Counted from the stretch's first letter, positions 29,389 to 43,483 are shown. The stretch: 64,000 nucleotides of DNA from Rheinheimera mangrovi (GCF_003990335.1 NZ_CP034683.1:2246501-2310500), one strand, 5' to 3'. The notes: a model not told the origin generated them from the sequence alone. Numbers and translations: made by a program.

Positions 29389-31110
29389 TTGGATGCAGTG
29401 AACTTAACAATCCTGGTTGCAGGGGCTCTGTTTTTCTCCAGTATAGTTGCGACTCTGATCTCGGCGCGCTTAGGTGCGCCTTTATTATTAATTTTCCTTG
29501 TCATTGGTATGCTGGCCGGTGAAGACGGTTTGCTGGGCATCAAGTTTGGCAATCCTGATGTTGCTCTGCTGATTGGCTCTATAGCCCTCGTTATTATTCT
29601 GTTTGATGGTGGGATGCGCACTCATCCGGACAGGGTTCGTGTGGTATTGGCGCCTTCAGCTGTATTAGCCACGTTGGGCGTAGTGCTGACGTGCGGCATT
29701 TTAGGTGTCGCAGCCTCTTATCTGTTTAATTTGACCTTATTAGAAGGCTTGCTGTTAGGGGCGATATTGAGCTCAACAGATGCCGCTGCTGTATTTTCAA
29801 TCTTCCAGTCTGCCGGCTTAAATATTAAAGAGCGGGTAGCGTCCACACTCGAAATAGAGTCGGGTAGTAACGACCCTATGGCAGTCATGTTGACCTTTAC
29901 TCTGGTTGGTGTTTTGGCAGGTCAAAGTGAACTGAACTGGTCCTTGTCGACGGTATTTTTTCAGCAAGCCATAGTGGGCGCAGCAGTAGGCTATGGAGCA
30001 GGGCGCTTCTTTGTTTTGCTTTGCCGCAAACTGCCATTAAGCGCAGCCTTTTTCCCTTTATTGGCCGTCTCTTACGCACTGCTGATTTACGGTTTAACCA
30101 ACCAATTTGGCGGCAGTGGTTTTCTGGCTGTGTATTTGATGGGCTTTTTAATAGGCAACGCCCGTTTACCGCAAATTCAGCAAATACTGAGAATGCATGA
30201 CGGTTTAGCCTGGCTTAGTCAAATCATTATGTTTTTGATGCTAGGTTTGCTGGTTACGCCAAGTAAGCTGATGGAATATGCAATTCCTGCGCTGATACTG
30301 GCATTAGTGATGATTTTTATAGCCCGACCTATAGCTGTGTTTTTAAGCCTGGTACCTTTTCATTTTCCTAAGAAAGATCAAGTGTTTATCAGTTGGGTAG
30401 GCTTACGTGGTGCTGTGCCTATTATTCTGGCGTTATTCCCTTGGTTAGCTGGCGTACCGAATAAAGATTTGTACTTTAACGTGGCGTTTTTCGTGGTGAT
30501 TGTATCTTTACTTATTCAGGGCTGGTCTATAGCGCCGGTAGCGCGCTGGCTGAAGCTCGAAGTGCCACCAGAGCCAGGCCCGGATCATTCCATGACACTC
30601 GACAGCGTAGCCTGTAATGATTTGCTGCAGGTACTTTCGTTTAAAGTGGGTAAAGGTTCTCCCATCATAGACAGCGACTGGCAGCAACTGAATATGTCAC
30701 CGGATGTCAGCTACTTAGGTGTACTGCGTAAAGGAGAATGGATCAAAGCCGAGCAAAGCCCAAGTTTTCAGCTAAACGATATGCTATTGGTCTTGAGTAA
30801 AGCCAAAGATGTAAAAGCTGTCAGTGACAAAGTGTCCACCAGCGCAGAACAAACCTCGCTGGATAAACTGGATTTCTTCGGTGACTTCGTATTAAACGGC
30901 GAAATCACCTTAAACGAACTGGATGGCTTCTACAGCATTCAATTTGCTGAAGATCAGGATCCAAGCCAAAGTTTGTCCGAATACATCACCGAAAAATTCC
31001 ACAGACGCGTGGTGGTTGGCGACCAGGTGCAGCTGGACCAATTAGTACTGACAGTGCGTCAAATAGACGACCACGACCAGATACTGCAGGTGGGTATTAA
31101 GTCGGCTTGA
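29389..31110 (+). CDS. nhaP2: K+/H+ antiporter NhaP2 (CvrA) family
   Basis: A 573-residue CPA1 antiporter. About twelve membrane segments cover residues 5-400, with STDAAAVFS and ESGSNDPMAV (ion-site aspartates). They are followed by a TrkA-C (RCK_C) domain (about 410-480) and a C-terminal transporter-associated domain (VVGDQVQLDQLVLTVRQID). E. coli NhaP2 is described under low-osmolarity adaptation and K+ efflux. The start is a TTG (29389) with SD AAAAAAGGAGC; the next in-frame ATG would cut into the first helix. Confidence 0.9.
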   Translation: MDAVNLTILVAGALFFSSIVATLISARLGAPLLLIFLVIGMLAGEDGLLGIKFGNPDVALLIGSIALVIILFDGGMRTHPDRVRVVLAPSAVLATLGVVLTCGILGVAASYLFNLTLLEGLLLGAILSSTDAAAVFSIFQSAGLNIKERVASTLEIESGSNDPMAVMLTFTLVGVLAGQSELNWSLSTVFFQQAIVGAAVGYGAGRFFVLLCRKLPLSAAFFPLLAVSYALLIYGLTNQFGGSGFLAVYLMGFLIGNARLPQIQQILRMHDGLAWLSQIIMFLMLGLLVTPSKLMEYAIPALILALVMIFIARPIAVFLSLVPFHFPKKDQVFISWVGLRGAVPIILALFPWLAGVPNKDLYFNVAFFVVIVSLLIQGWSIAPVARWLKLEVPPEPGPDHSMTLDSVACNDLLQVLSFKVGKGSPIIDSDWQQLNMSPDVSYLGVLRKGEWIKAEQSPSFQLNDMLLVLSKAKDVKAVSDKVSTSAEQTSLDKLDFFGDFVLNGEITLNELDGFYSIQFAEDQDPSQSLSEYITEKFHRRVVVGDQVQLDQLVLTVRQIDDHDQILQVGIKSA

Positions 31111-31111
31111 T

Positions 31112-31351
31112 TTACAGCAATAAAGCCTTTTGCCGGATTGAATCAGGCCTGAGGCTTTTAAACTGTTTGAATGCAGGGATCACGGGGCAGACTAAAGGTT
31201 GATCATTTACACTAATATTCAATTTAACATAATAATCATTATGCGACACCTTCAATATGGAGGAAAAGGAGGTATATCCATATTTATCAATCAGATATCT
31301 AACATTGGCTTGGTTATTGTTCTGCGGCTCATATGTCATTACTTCCGACAT
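31112..31351 (-). CDS. Small hypothetical protein
   Basis: A 79-residue frame with ordinary amino-acid composition and no membrane segment or known motif. An AGAGG lies a few bases before the ATG. It ends one base from the convergent nhaP2 stop. The coding region is AT-rich compared with its neighbours. I do not recognise it, and an overlapping plus-strand frame exists, so it may not be a real gene. Confidence 0.4.
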   Translation of the reverse strand: MSEVMTYEPQNNNQANVRYLIDKYGYTSFSSILKVSHNDYYVKLNISVNDQPLVCPVIPAFKQFKSLRPDSIRQKALLL

Positions 31352-31407
31352 AAACCTCTATTTGTAGCGTTAAACCCGTTAATTAGAACACATGCTTAGG
31401 CTAAGCA

Positions 31408-31443
31408 GGAAAACCATATACATTAACGTCTATATGGTTTTCC
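31408..31443. terminator. Long inverted repeat after the 31459-32040 gene
   Basis: Perfect 13-bp arms GGAAAACCATATA / TATATGGTTTTCC around a 10-base loop, 16 bases beyond the stop of the minus-strand gene. It may terminate transcription in either direction. A small perfect stem GCTTAG/CTAAGC (31394-31406) is adjacent. Confidence 0.55.
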
Positions 31444-31458
31444 GTATCAATTTGAAGA

Positions 31459-32040
31459 TTAATTCCGTGAAGTCAGTTTAATACCACCATCGAAACATTC
31501 CGTTGTTTTGCCTGAATCCGATATCACCTGGATATGATCAAAACCACCGGCCGGCGCAGACTTCTCCAGTAAGTCGGTAAAATCATCGGCTATGTCGCTG
31601 ATTTCATCTCCTTTTTGCTCTAAAGCTGCGAAATGTGGTCTGTGGCGTTCTGTAATTTCATGAATTTCTTCGGCTAATTTTTGCTGCTCTGCCATTTTAA
31701 CTTTATCTATACGAATACTATGTTCATCTTCATGATGCACAAGATCTGCAAGCTCAGCCATACGTTGGCTGTGTTGCTCCATTTCTGCTTCAAACGCTTT
31801 TAAAGGTAAATGCAATTCTTCCATTTGTTGCTCAACGACTGCTAAACGTTGATAAGCAGTTAGTTCATCTGTGGTCATAGCGCGCTGTTGTATAACTTTG
31901 CAGTTTTTAATAAAAGCAATTTGTTGCGGTGCTACAGCTGCAACGCTTGCAGATGCGGTTTCAGCCTGAGCTGTGCAGCCAAAACTGATTGCAATAGCGA
32001 CAGATAATAATGTTAAGGTCAATGATTTTTGGAATTTCAT
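31459..32040 (-). CDS. Hypothetical periplasmic coiled-coil protein
   Basis: A 193-residue exported protein. Its signal peptide probably ends at AQA, with a cysteine inside the hydrophobic end (SFGCTAQA) that does not fit a good lipobox. The mature part is mostly helical and rich in Glu, Gln and His (about residues 55-150), suggesting a coiled coil, and ends with CFDGGIKL. Two cysteines (FIKNCKV and TTECFDG) could form a disulfide. No family recognised. It stands alone, between a 13-bp inverted repeat and the malic-enzyme terminator. Confidence 0.65.
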   Translation of the reverse strand: MKFQKSLTLTLLSVAIAISFGCTAQAETASASVAAVAPQQIAFIKNCKVIQQRAMTTDELTAYQRLAVVEQQMEELHLPLKAFEAEMEQHSQRMAELADLVHHEDEHSIRIDKVKMAEQQKLAEEIHEITERHRPHFAALEQKGDEISDIADDFTDLLEKSAPAGGFDHIQVISDSGKTTECFDGGIKLTSRN

Positions 32041-32108
32041 AACAGGCTCCTGTGCTTCAGTTATTAGTAAGTCGGAGCTTGGGAATAAATAGTTGGAGGG
32101 AAAAACAA

Positions 32109-32153
32109 AAAAAGTTGGTTTAATCGCTAAGGTATTGATTAAACCAACTTTTT
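32109..32153 (-). terminator. Terminator of malic enzyme gene
   Basis: Perfect 17-bp stem built on AAAAAGTTGGTTTAATC and its inverse with an 11-base loop, giving a T-run on the minus strand, 47 bases past the maeA stop. Confidence 0.88.
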
Positions 32154-32199
32154 ATTTAGCTTCTTTATACAGCAAGCACAGAATACTTAATGGCCGATG

Positions 32200-33888
32200 T
32201 TAATGACCACTGACGCGTTTGTATTGACGGTATTCTGGCTTCCAGAAATTACGTTCAATTTTCTGCAGTAATTCTTCATCACTGATCTCCAGCGCCAAAC
32301 CTTGTTTTTGTGCAATTTTAGCCACTTCAAAGGCGATTTTTTTACTGAGTTCAGACAGCTCAGACAAAGCCGGCAGTAAGGATCCCTGCCCTGTGTTGGC
32401 TAATGGCGAGGCTGCAGCAAGAGTTTCACTGGCAATACGTAACATTTCATCGCTGATACGGCTGGCTTTCACAGCAACTACGCCTAAACCGATGCCCGGG
32501 AAAATGTAGGAGTTATTGCACTGCGCAATATGGTACGTTTGTCCTTTAAAAGTTACAGGCTTGAATGGGCTGCCAGTTGCAATAATGACCTTACCTTCAG
32601 TCCACTTAATGACTTGTTCAGGTGTCGCTTCCACTTGTTTTGACGGGTTGCTCAACGGGAAAATAATCGGCAGTTCGCAGTGTTTTTTCATGGCCGTGAT
32701 CACTTGTTCAGTGAATAAACCAGGTTGACCAGATACACCAATTAAGATATCGGGTTTAGCGCAGTTCATCACATCAAGTAATGAGGCGTAGTCGCCACTG
32801 TAACTCCAGTCAGACAGATCTGATTTTTTCTGCATCAGCGCTTGTTGGAAATCACGTAAATCAGCCATGCCTTCAGTTAACAGACCAAAACGGTCCACCA
32901 TGTAGACCTGCTTACGCGCTGTCGCATCATCCAGTCCTTCAGTTTTCATTTGACTGATGATTTGCTCAGCTATACCACAACCTGCAGAACCAGCACCGAC
33001 AAAAACCACTTTCTGCGACGACAGTTTTACCCCCTTACTGCGACAGGCGGCTAATAAGGAGCCAACAGTGACGGCAGCAGTGCCCTGAATATCGTCGTTA
33101 AAACAGCAGTAGTCATCACGGTAGCGTTTTAAAATTGGCATCGCATTAGGCTGAGCGAAATCTTCAAACTGCACTAAAGCTTCTGGCCAGCGACGTTTAA
33201 TAGCTTTCATAAACTGGTCGATAAAGGCATCGTATTCTTCGCCAGTAATACGCTTGTGCTTAGAACCCATATACACAGGGTCATTCAGCAGTTTTTCGTT
33301 ATTCGTACCGACATCCAGCATCACTGGTAAGGTATAAGCCGGGCTGATCCCTCCACAGGCTGTGTACAAGGACAACTTGCCGATGGAAATACCCATACCG
33401 CCTACGCCCTGGTCACCTAAGCCCAGTACACGTTCACCGTCTGTGACTACTATGACTTTTACTTTTTTCTTGGTGACGCTGCGCAGTATGTCATCCATAT
33501 GCTCACGTTCGCTGTAGGAAACAAAAATACCACGGGCACTGCGGTAAATAGCGGAGAAACGCTCACAGGCGTCCCCTACTGTTGGCGTGTAAATCACCGG
33601 GATCATTTCTTCCAGGTGCTCTTTTACTAAACGATAAAACAGAGTTTCGTTTTTATCGTGAATAGCACGCAGATAAATATGTTTGTTGATGGGTTCAGCG
33701 AAACTGGAATATTGCATATAAGCGCGGGCCAGTTGCTGCTCAATAGTTTCGTAGCGTGGAGGCAATAAACCAATCAGGTTAAAGGCAATACGTTCTTCTT
33801 TGGTGAAGGCGCTGCCTTTATTTAATAACGGAGTTTCTAATAACGCTGGACCTGCGTAGGAGGTATAAAGAGGTTGTTTCGTACTCAT
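32200..33888 (-). CDS. maeA: NAD-dependent malic enzyme (oxaloacetate-decarboxylating)
   Basis: A 562-residue enzyme converting malate to pyruvate and CO2 with NAD+. It shows [35 protein letters not shown] (malate/metal site), [21 protein letters not shown], the Rossmann motif [15 protein letters not shown], and [11 protein letters not shown]. The length fits the E. coli SfcA/MaeA class and not the larger phosphotransacetylase-fused MaeB. It follows an AsnC-family regulator on the same strand (145-base gap). Confidence 0.95.
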   Translation of the reverse strand: MSTKQPLYTSYAGPALLETPLLNKGSAFTKEERIAFNLIGLLPPRYETIEQQLARAYMQYSSFAEPINKHIYLRAIHDKNETLFYRLVKEHLEEMIPVIYTPTVGDACERFSAIYRSARGIFVSYSEREHMDDILRSVTKKKVKVIVVTDGERVLGLGDQGVGGMGISIGKLSLYTACGGISPAYTLPVMLDVGTNNEKLLNDPVYMGSKHKRITGEEYDAFIDQFMKAIKRRWPEALVQFEDFAQPNAMPILKRYRDDYCCFNDDIQGTAAVTVGSLLAACRSKGVKLSSQKVVFVGAGSAGCGIAEQIISQMKTEGLDDATARKQVYMVDRFGLLTEGMADLRDFQQALMQKKSDLSDWSYSGDYASLLDVMNCAKPDILIGVSGQPGLFTEQVITAMKKHCELPIIFPLSNPSKQVEATPEQVIKWTEGKVIIATGSPFKPVTFKGQTYHIAQCNNSYIFPGIGLGVVAVKASRISDEMLRIASETLAAASPLANTGQGSLLPALSELSELSKKIAFEVAKIAQKQGLALEISDEELLQKIERNFWKPEYRQYKRVSGH

Positions 33889-34033
33889 GGGGATCTCTCA
33901 AAACAAGCCTGCTGGCTCAAATTGCTGCCGATCATAACAGGTCTGAATAAGGCGGCAACCTCACAAGGGTTAAACAGAGGCTAAATGACGCTCATTTCAC
34001 TCTGGTCAGACCTGAGCGCCACAATTTTCTGCC

Positions 34034-34471
34034 TTATCTCTTGAATTTAGTCTCCAGAATGACTGAAGAATTGGTACGCTCTACCCCATCCAGATTGCCT
34101 ATTTCATCCAGAATATGGCTCAATTGTTCTGTGCTTTGAGCCTGCACTACAGCAATTAAATCGTACTCACCACTGATGGCGTATAACTCAGAAATCTGAC
34201 TGATTTGTTTGAGCTCTACATTGGTTTTTGTTGTCAGCTTTTGCCGTACCTTTATCGCCACGTGGGCTGAAACTAACTGGCTTAAAAATGCACTGCCATA
34301 TTCCAGTACATAGCCTTTCACCACGCCGCTTTGCTCAAGCCTGTGCATGCGGTTTTGTACAGTGCTGCGCGACACATTCAAGGCTCTGGCCAGGTCTGAA
34401 ATGCTGGCTCTGGCGTTACGGCGTAACATGCCTAATAGCTTTTCGTCATCGGAATTTATCACTTTGCTCAT
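34034..34471 (-). CDS. Lrp/AsnC family transcriptional regulator
   Basis: A 145-residue regulator with an N-terminal winged HTH (LLGMLRRNARASISDLARALNVSRSTVQNRMHRLEQSGVVKGY) and a C-terminal RAM ligand-binding domain (ISGEYDLIAVVQAQS). Divergent from the astC/argD gene with a 147-base shared region holding an inverted repeat. It is a plausible local regulator of arginine/ornithine use or of the downstream malic enzyme; the effector is unknown. Confidence 0.92.
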   Translation of the reverse strand: MSKVINSDDEKLLGMLRRNARASISDLARALNVSRSTVQNRMHRLEQSGVVKGYVLEYGSAFLSQLVSAHVAIKVRQKLTTKTNVELKQISQISELYAISGEYDLIAVVQAQSTEQLSHILDEIGNLDGVERTNSSVILETKFKR

Positions 34472-34524
34472 TTACCTTATCAGAATGACAGAATTAACTG
34501 CAATATTGTCAATAATGCTACTGC

Positions 34525-34547
34525 ATATTGGTAAGTCTGGCCAATAT
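34525..34547. promoter_or_regulatory. Inverted repeat in the divergent regulator/astC region
   Basis: ATATTGG N9 CCAATAT. The right arm overlaps a TATAAT (34545-34550) that would be the -10 of the astC promoter. Candidate operator for the adjacent AsnC-family protein. Confidence 0.45.
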
Positions 34548-34552
34548 AATAA

Positions 34553-35824
<1,272 letters not shown>

Positions 35825-35893
35825 AGCCATTGAAGGGAGTTCGTTGAGCTCCCTTAACTTAATAAGCAGCTACTAAGCAGGAATACTAAATTT

Positions 35894-38406
<2,513 letters not shown>

Positions 38407-38490
38407 AGCTGAACCAGATCAAAATTATAAGCCGGCAGAGTGGCTACACTTGCCGGCCTGAACACCATAATCAACAGAGCAGGACTCGTT

Positions 38491-39294
38491 ATGCATACTG
38501 ATGTGAAAGAACTGTTTAACCAACTTTGGGCTAACTACCTGGAAGTCACCCCTTCTGCAAAAAAAATTCACGCCATTTTAGGCTCATCACAACAAGATGA
38601 CGTGATTAATGATCACATCGCACTTCGTACTTTTAATATTGAAAAAGTAAGCCTGAATAAACTTGCAGCTCACCTGCTGGCCTTAGGTTATACCGAAGGT
38701 GGCGAATACCATTTTGAAGCGAAAAAGCTCTATGCCAAACATTTTGAGCATAAAGACCCTACTCTGCCAAAAGTCTTTATTTCCGAGCTGCTGTTAGAAA
38801 AATGCTCCCCGGAGCTGCAAAGCATAGTGCGTAAACTGGTAGATCAAATCCCAGAATCTGCTGTTACTGCAGATAACTTCCTCTACTCAGGTCGCCACTG
38901 GACTATTGATCAGCAAAGTTACGAAACTTTATTAGCTGAAAGTGAATACGCTGCCTGGATGTCCGTCTGGGGTTACCGTGCCAACCACTTTACGGTCAGC
39001 GTGAATGCTCTGAAAAACTTTGACACGCTGGAGTCCGTGAACCAGGCATTAAAAGATGCAGGTTTTCCGTTAAATACCTCAGGTGGCGAAATTAAAGGCA
39101 CACCAGAAGTGTTGCTGGAACAGTCTTCTACTTTAGCCGACGAAGCACCGGTACAATTTACCGATGGCACGCGCAATATCCCTAGTTGCTTCTACGAATT
39201 TGCCCGTCGTTACCCTATGGCCAACGGCCAGCTGTACGGTGGTTTTGTTGCAGCTTCTGCTGACAAAATTTTCGAAAGCACAAACGTGCGTTAA
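38491..39294 (+). CDS. DUF1338 protein (2-oxoadipate dioxygenase/decarboxylase-like)
   Basis: A 267-residue DUF1338 protein. The family includes HglS/YdcJ, Fe(II) enzymes converting 2-oxoadipate to D-2-hydroxyglutarate in lysine catabolism. Candidate metal ligands are the histidine in NDHIALRTFN, the histidine in ANHFTVSV and the glutamate in FYEFARR. The protein is shorter than the ~450-residue HglS/YdcJ, so the substrate may differ. The start is ATG 38491 with AGGA upstream; the frame open from 38440 is not conserved. It follows astD by 84 bases, which suggests a link to amino-acid breakdown. Confidence 0.8.
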   Translation: MHTDVKELFNQLWANYLEVTPSAKKIHAILGSSQQDDVINDHIALRTFNIEKVSLNKLAAHLLALGYTEGGEYHFEAKKLYAKHFEHKDPTLPKVFISELLLEKCSPELQSIVRKLVDQIPESAVTADNFLYSGRHWTIDQQSYETLLAESEYAAWMSVWGYRANHFTVSVNALKNFDTLESVNQALKDAGFPLNTSGGEIKGTPEVLLEQSSTLADEAPVQFTDGTRNIPSCFYEFARRYPMANGQLYGGFVAASADKIFESTNVR

Positions 39295-39313
39295 TAGGTC
39301 CCGGTCATTCTGA

Positions 39314-39871
39314 CTAACAAAGGCTGGATAAATATCCGGCCTTTATTTTGCCCCAATAAAGCTCTGCAGCTTCAGCATGATAACTCTTAGATAACGGATT
39401 CATAAAACCATGAAGATAAGGTGCAAGGCTTTGTTTAACATTAGCTTTATGTGCTAATGCGCTCATCAGTCCCGGCACTGAAAAATGTGTTTCTTCGGCA
39501 AATATCAACTCTGTTGGATAAAGCGGCTGAAGATTTGTCATCTGGCGGATTTGGCCACCATAAAAACCAACATAAAGCCCGATAGTTAAATGCTCCAGAG
39601 CCAGGTTCGCCCAGCAGGCTGCGGCACCCGCGCTAAACCCTAGTAAAAATACCGGCTCTGTCTGAGCGTTAAGCATGTCCTCTAGTTTCTTGCTGTAGGC
39701 CTCAAGTCCGCCATGCGCCAGAAAATACTGATAGGCTTCATGATCATCGGAAAAGGATGGAGGCTGATGATCATAAGGCTGTACACAAAGATAATCCGAA
39801 CCTAGCTGACCAAACTGTGAAAGCACTTCAGGCTGGGCGCCAAAAATATCAGTCGCTATCACCAGTTGCAT
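39314..39871 (-). CDS. Dienelactone-hydrolase-like alpha/beta hydrolase
   Basis: A 185-residue alpha/beta hydrolase. The nucleophile elbow is GFSAGAAACW (Ser), with a possible acid in IFAEETHF and histidine in YLHGFMNP. It is small for the fold and resembles dienelactone hydrolase relatives of unknown substrate. It ends the minus-strand pair with the metallo-hydrolase upstream, nine bases apart, so the two are likely co-transcribed. Confidence 0.7.
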   Translation of the reverse strand: MQLVIATDIFGAQPEVLSQFGQLGSDYLCVQPYDHQPPSFSDDHEAYQYFLAHGGLEAYSKKLEDMLNAQTEPVFLLGFSAGAAACWANLALEHLTIGLYVGFYGGQIRQMTNLQPLYPTELIFAEETHFSVPGLMSALAHKANVKQSLAPYLHGFMNPLSKSYHAEAAELYWGKIKAGYLSSLC

Positions 39872-39880
39872 TTGCAGTCC

Positions 39881-40747
39881 TTAGCGAAACAAATTCACAG
39901 GCAGTTTCAAATACACAGTGCCATTGTCTTCTGCCGCTGGGAACTGACCTGCCCGCACATTCACCTGCACCGACGGCAATATAAGCTTTGGCATGCTCAG
40001 CGTTTTATCTCTGGTCGTGCGCATAGCGACAAAGTCCTTCTCACTGGTGCCTTGCTTTAGGTGGATATTCTGCTGCTTTTGCGCTGCTATTGTGGTCTCA
40101 CAGACAAACTCATCACGCCCAGGCGCTTTGTAATCGTGGCATAAAAACATTCTGGTTTGATCGGGCAACTGATACAGCTTTTGCACTGAATGATACAAGG
40201 TAGCAGCGTCGCCGCCCGGGAAATCGCAACGGGCTGAACCATAATCCGGCATAAATAAGGTATCGCCAACAAAGACTGCATCGCCAATGCAATAACTGAC
40301 ACAAGCTGGCGTATGACCTGGAGTGTGTAACACAGAGCAGCGGATAGTTCCCAACATGAAGTTTTCGCCATCGGCAAATAGTTTGTCAAAAGCTGAACCG
40401 TCCGTTTTTAAATCTTTCAGGTTAAACACCTGACCAAACAACTGCTGCACTTGGGTAATACCTGAACCTATCGCAATACGACCACCCAGTTGTCGTTTTA
40501 GAAAAGGTGCGGCAGATAAATGATCCGCATGCACATGAGTTTCCAGTAACCACTGCACTGTCAGGTTATGCTCTTTTACCTTAGCCATGATCTGCTCTGC
40601 AGAACTTGTACTGGTGGAACCAGAAGCTGCATCAAAATCTAATACCGGGTCAATCACCGCAGCCTCTTTGCTCAGTGGATCCCAGACCAGATAACTGTAA
40701 GTAAAACTTTGTGGTTCAAAAAAAGCATGGACGACAGGCTGCTGCAT
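39881..40747 (-). CDS. Metallo-beta-lactamase fold hydrolase, persulfide-dioxygenase-like
   Basis: A 288-residue MBL-fold protein. Its metal motif THVHADHLSAA, HTPGHTPACVSYC, VGDTLFMPDYGSARCDFPGG and CHDYKAPGRDE match the Blh/ETHE1 persulfide dioxygenase and glyoxalase-II-related group more than true beta-lactamases. Likely a mono-iron enzyme oxidising glutathione persulfide. No rhodanese domain is fused and no BigR-type regulator is adjacent, so the sulfur role is inference. Confidence 0.82.
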   Translation of the reverse strand: MQQPVVHAFFEPQSFTYSYLVWDPLSKEAAVIDPVLDFDAASGSTSTSSAEQIMAKVKEHNLTVQWLLETHVHADHLSAAPFLKRQLGGRIAIGSGITQVQQLFGQVFNLKDLKTDGSAFDKLFADGENFMLGTIRCSVLHTPGHTPACVSYCIGDAVFVGDTLFMPDYGSARCDFPGGDAATLYHSVQKLYQLPDQTRMFLCHDYKAPGRDEFVCETTIAAQKQQNIHLKQGTSEKDFVAMRTTRDKTLSMPKLILPSVQVNVRAGQFPAAEDNGTVYLKLPVNLFR

Positions 40748-40952
40748 AAATCACCGCTATTCGTGGCCAGTTCAAATTTAGCCCTATAGTAGCAAAGCTT
40801 TTTCATTCCAGAAAGATATAAGCTTATTACTTAAAGCTAAAGTGGTGCGCATTAAATAGCCATCCGCAAAACCTGCTTTTTAATTGTCATAAATCTGCAA
40901 TCGGCCACCTCTACTCTGCCTGTGCCTGAAACTTAGTGGAGATACGAGTCGT

Positions 40953-43259
40953 ATGAACATCGCCAGAAAATTAACCCTCGGAGCAGGTGTGCTGACTGTA
41001 ATGGCGGTAATTTTGTCAGCCAGCACCAGTGGCCTGCTTGCGTTAAAAGACAGCACAGCTGCTGTACATCAAAGTGCAGAACAACAATTTCAGGCTTTGG
41101 CAACGAGCAGGCACACCATGCTGCAAACCCAGCTCGACAGCCAGCAACAATTACTCAATTCGTTAGCTCATAACCGCCTGACGCAGGAAGCCTTGTACAG
41201 TTTTAAGAACCCTTTTGTGTCCTACCGTTATGAAGTGTCAGCTCCTAACCTGGATGGCCTGAAACAGCAGTTAGGCGATTGGTACAAAACTAAGTATCAG
41301 CCATATTTCCAGGCTCAAACTAATGGCTTGTCAGTTAATACCAATGAATGGCTGGAAAAATCCAAATTTGAAACCTTATTGCTGCAGAAATTCTATGTAG
41401 CTGAAAACCCTCAGCCTCTGGGCAAACAGCAGTTGTTGCAGGATCGCAGTGACGGCTCGGTTTATGGTCAGCAGCACAATAAATACCACAGCAGCTTTAA
41501 AGAAATTGTTGACCGCTATGGTTTTCAGGACTTAATGCTGGTGGATGCCAACAGTCTGGACGTGTTGTATAACGTCAACAAAGGTCCGGTGTTTGCCAGC
41601 AATTTACAAAATGGTGCTTTTGCCAACACTGAACTGGCAACATTAGCCAAGAGCTTAAAGCAAAAGCCTAAAGCTGGTTTACAGATCTCGGCAATCAGCG
41701 CTTTTTCTGGTTCATTCCAGCAGCAAGTGCTGTTTTTTGGCGTGCCTGTGTTCCATCCAAACAGCGCTGAGACTCCGGTAGGATTTTTAATAGCTCAGTA
41801 CCCTGTGAGTCGTTTTACAGATTTGATGACTGGAAATCAAAAGTGGCAGGATTTAGGTCTAGGTCAGACTGGTGATTTGTATCTTGTGGACCAGGATCAG
41901 AAACTTGTAACCGAAGTAAGGCCTTATCTGACCGATAAAACCAGCTTCATTGCAAAGTATCCGGAGTTTAAAGCCGGTCCATATGGTTTAGGTGGCCATA
42001 CTAAATTGCAACTGCCGCAGATCAAAGATGCCTTAGCGGGCAAGACCGGCGTGGCTGAAGCTGAAGATTACCGTGGCATAGAATCATTAGTCAGCTGGCG
42101 CCCTCTACAGATAGGCCAGCGAAACTATGCGCTTATTGTGCAGCAGGAATTATCAGAGAGTCTGGCGGCTGTCAGCACTATTCGAACCAATCTTATTCTA
42201 AGCACCCTGCTTTCTGTACTGCTACTTGGAATACTGGTGGTCCTGCTGGTGTATCTTTTAGCCCAGCGTTTTGCCAAACCTATGCTGGCATTGCACCAAC
42301 GTATTGAGGGCTCTGCGCAGTCTCATGATTTAACAGTGCGGTTTGATTTGCGATCTAAAGACGAATTAGCTGATATTGGCGCTGCACTTAATAAACTATT
42401 TAGCTCTTTTTGCACTCTGGTGACAAAGCTAACCAGTACTTGTGAGCAAAGTGCTTCAGCAGCAACCCAGAACTTGCAAATCAGTCTGGAATGCAAGAGC
42501 TCTGCGATGCAACAAGGTGCGGCTATCAGCCATTTGCTGCAGCAATCTCAAAGTCTGGATCAGCAGCTGCAGCATTCAGCTGAGCAGTTACGTCGCTCAG
42601 CCAGCCAGGCCAATCATGCTAATCAGCAGGCCGATTCAGGTTATCAGGCGGTGGATTTAGTGGCCGGTTCAATGCGTCATCTGGCTGAACAGGTTAGCTC
42701 TTCCAGTCAGAGCATGGATCAGCTGCGCTCTGCCGCCACTGATATAGTTACAGTGTTGGATACCATCAAAGGAATTTCAGAACAAACCAATCTTTTAGCG
42801 CTAAACGCCGCTATTGAAGCTGCAAGAGCTGGTGAACATGGCCGTGGTTTTGCTGTAGTAGCCGATGAAGTGCGGCGCTTATCTGGCAGTACTCGTCAGG
42901 CGACTATGGAAATTCAGCAGATGTTGAACCGCCTAATGAGCACAGTGGACGAAACCGCGTTGGATTTAGCAAAAGAGCGTGAAAGTGCACAGCTTTGTGT
43001 CACAGGTTCAGAGCAGGCGCTTCAGGCTTTAGGTGAAATAAAACAACTGATTGCACAAGTCAGCACAGACACTGCAACTATAGCCCAGTCCAGTGAGCAA
43101 CAATACCAGCATAATCAGCAAATGCGCGATGAACTGATGGCTGTGCAAGGTTTGGCGGCTCATACAGAGCACGCGATGACAGAGTTAAACCTGACAGCAA
43201 AGGAGCAGGAAAAACTGGCGACGGAATTATTAAGTAACGCCAGAACCTTCCGGGTTTAA
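40953..43259 (+). CDS. Methyl-accepting chemotaxis protein
   Basis: A 768-residue chemoreceptor. TM1 is near residues 8-30, then comes a large periplasmic sensory domain (about 30-405) and TM2 near 410-435. A HAMP follows, then a cytoplasmic signalling domain whose hairpin tip [37 protein letters not shown] lies at about 607-646. The periplasmic region looks like a tandem Cache-type domain; ligand unknown. Its natural terminator is the hairpin that the IS1182-type element has duplicated. Confidence 0.93.
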   Translation: MNIARKLTLGAGVLTVMAVILSASTSGLLALKDSTAAVHQSAEQQFQALATSRHTMLQTQLDSQQQLLNSLAHNRLTQEALYSFKNPFVSYRYEVSAPNLDGLKQQLGDWYKTKYQPYFQAQTNGLSVNTNEWLEKSKFETLLLQKFYVAENPQPLGKQQLLQDRSDGSVYGQQHNKYHSSFKEIVDRYGFQDLMLVDANSLDVLYNVNKGPVFASNLQNGAFANTELATLAKSLKQKPKAGLQISAISAFSGSFQQQVLFFGVPVFHPNSAETPVGFLIAQYPVSRFTDLMTGNQKWQDLGLGQTGDLYLVDQDQKLVTEVRPYLTDKTSFIAKYPEFKAGPYGLGGHTKLQLPQIKDALAGKTGVAEAEDYRGIESLVSWRPLQIGQRNYALIVQQELSESLAAVSTIRTNLILSTLLSVLLLGILVVLLVYLLAQRFAKPMLALHQRIEGSAQSHDLTVRFDLRSKDELADIGAALNKLFSSFCTLVTKLTSTCEQSASAATQNLQISLECKSSAMQQGAAISHLLQQSQSLDQQLQHSAEQLRRSASQANHANQQADSGYQAVDLVAGSMRHLAEQVSSSSQSMDQLRSAATDIVTVLDTIKGISEQTNLLALNAAIEAARAGEHGRGFAVVADEVRRLSGSTRQATMEIQQMLNRLMSTVDETALDLAKERESAQLCVTGSEQALQALGEIKQLIAQVSTDTATIAQSSEQQYQHNQQMRDELMAVQGLAAHTEHAMTELNLTAKEQEKLATELLSNARTFRV

Positions 43260-43271
43260 ATCCTGACAAAA

Positions 43272-43294
43272 AAGCCCCTGTCATGCAGGGGCTT
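43272..43294 (+). repeat. Left 23-bp direct repeat and terminator hairpin flanking the IS1182 element
   Basis: Palindrome AAGCCCCTG tcatg CAGGGGCTT, 12 bases after the chemoreceptor stop. An identical copy stands at 44912-44934, so this is the target duplication of the insertion. The T-tract was separated from this copy and stays with the right-hand one. Confidence 0.88.
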
Positions 43295-43304
43295 CAGATT
43301 AATG

Positions 43305-43339
43305 ACAAACCCCACCTTTTTGATGGGGTTTGTTTTTTT
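43305..43339 (+). terminator. Terminator hairpin inside the left end of the IS1182 element
   Basis: Stem ACAAACCCCA / TGGGGTTTGT followed by a run of seven T on the plus strand. It would block chemoreceptor read-through into the element. Confidence 0.8.
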
Positions 43340-43483
43340 AAGGACTTTTAGCGCGAGTTTTACGACAGTTGACGGCTGAAGCTCGATGACTTCATGACTG
43401 AGTGTTTTGGCACGTTGGGTTGTTCTGAAGAGGTCTGGTCGTGTGTCTGTGGTCGATTAGCAGGTGTTTGAAGGGCTTCTTCC

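Noticed and set aside
31199..31399. 66-codon plus-strand frame after nhaP2
   Set aside because: Low complexity (Ile/Asn runs), and it runs into a palindrome; less plausible than the minus-strand frame in the same place.
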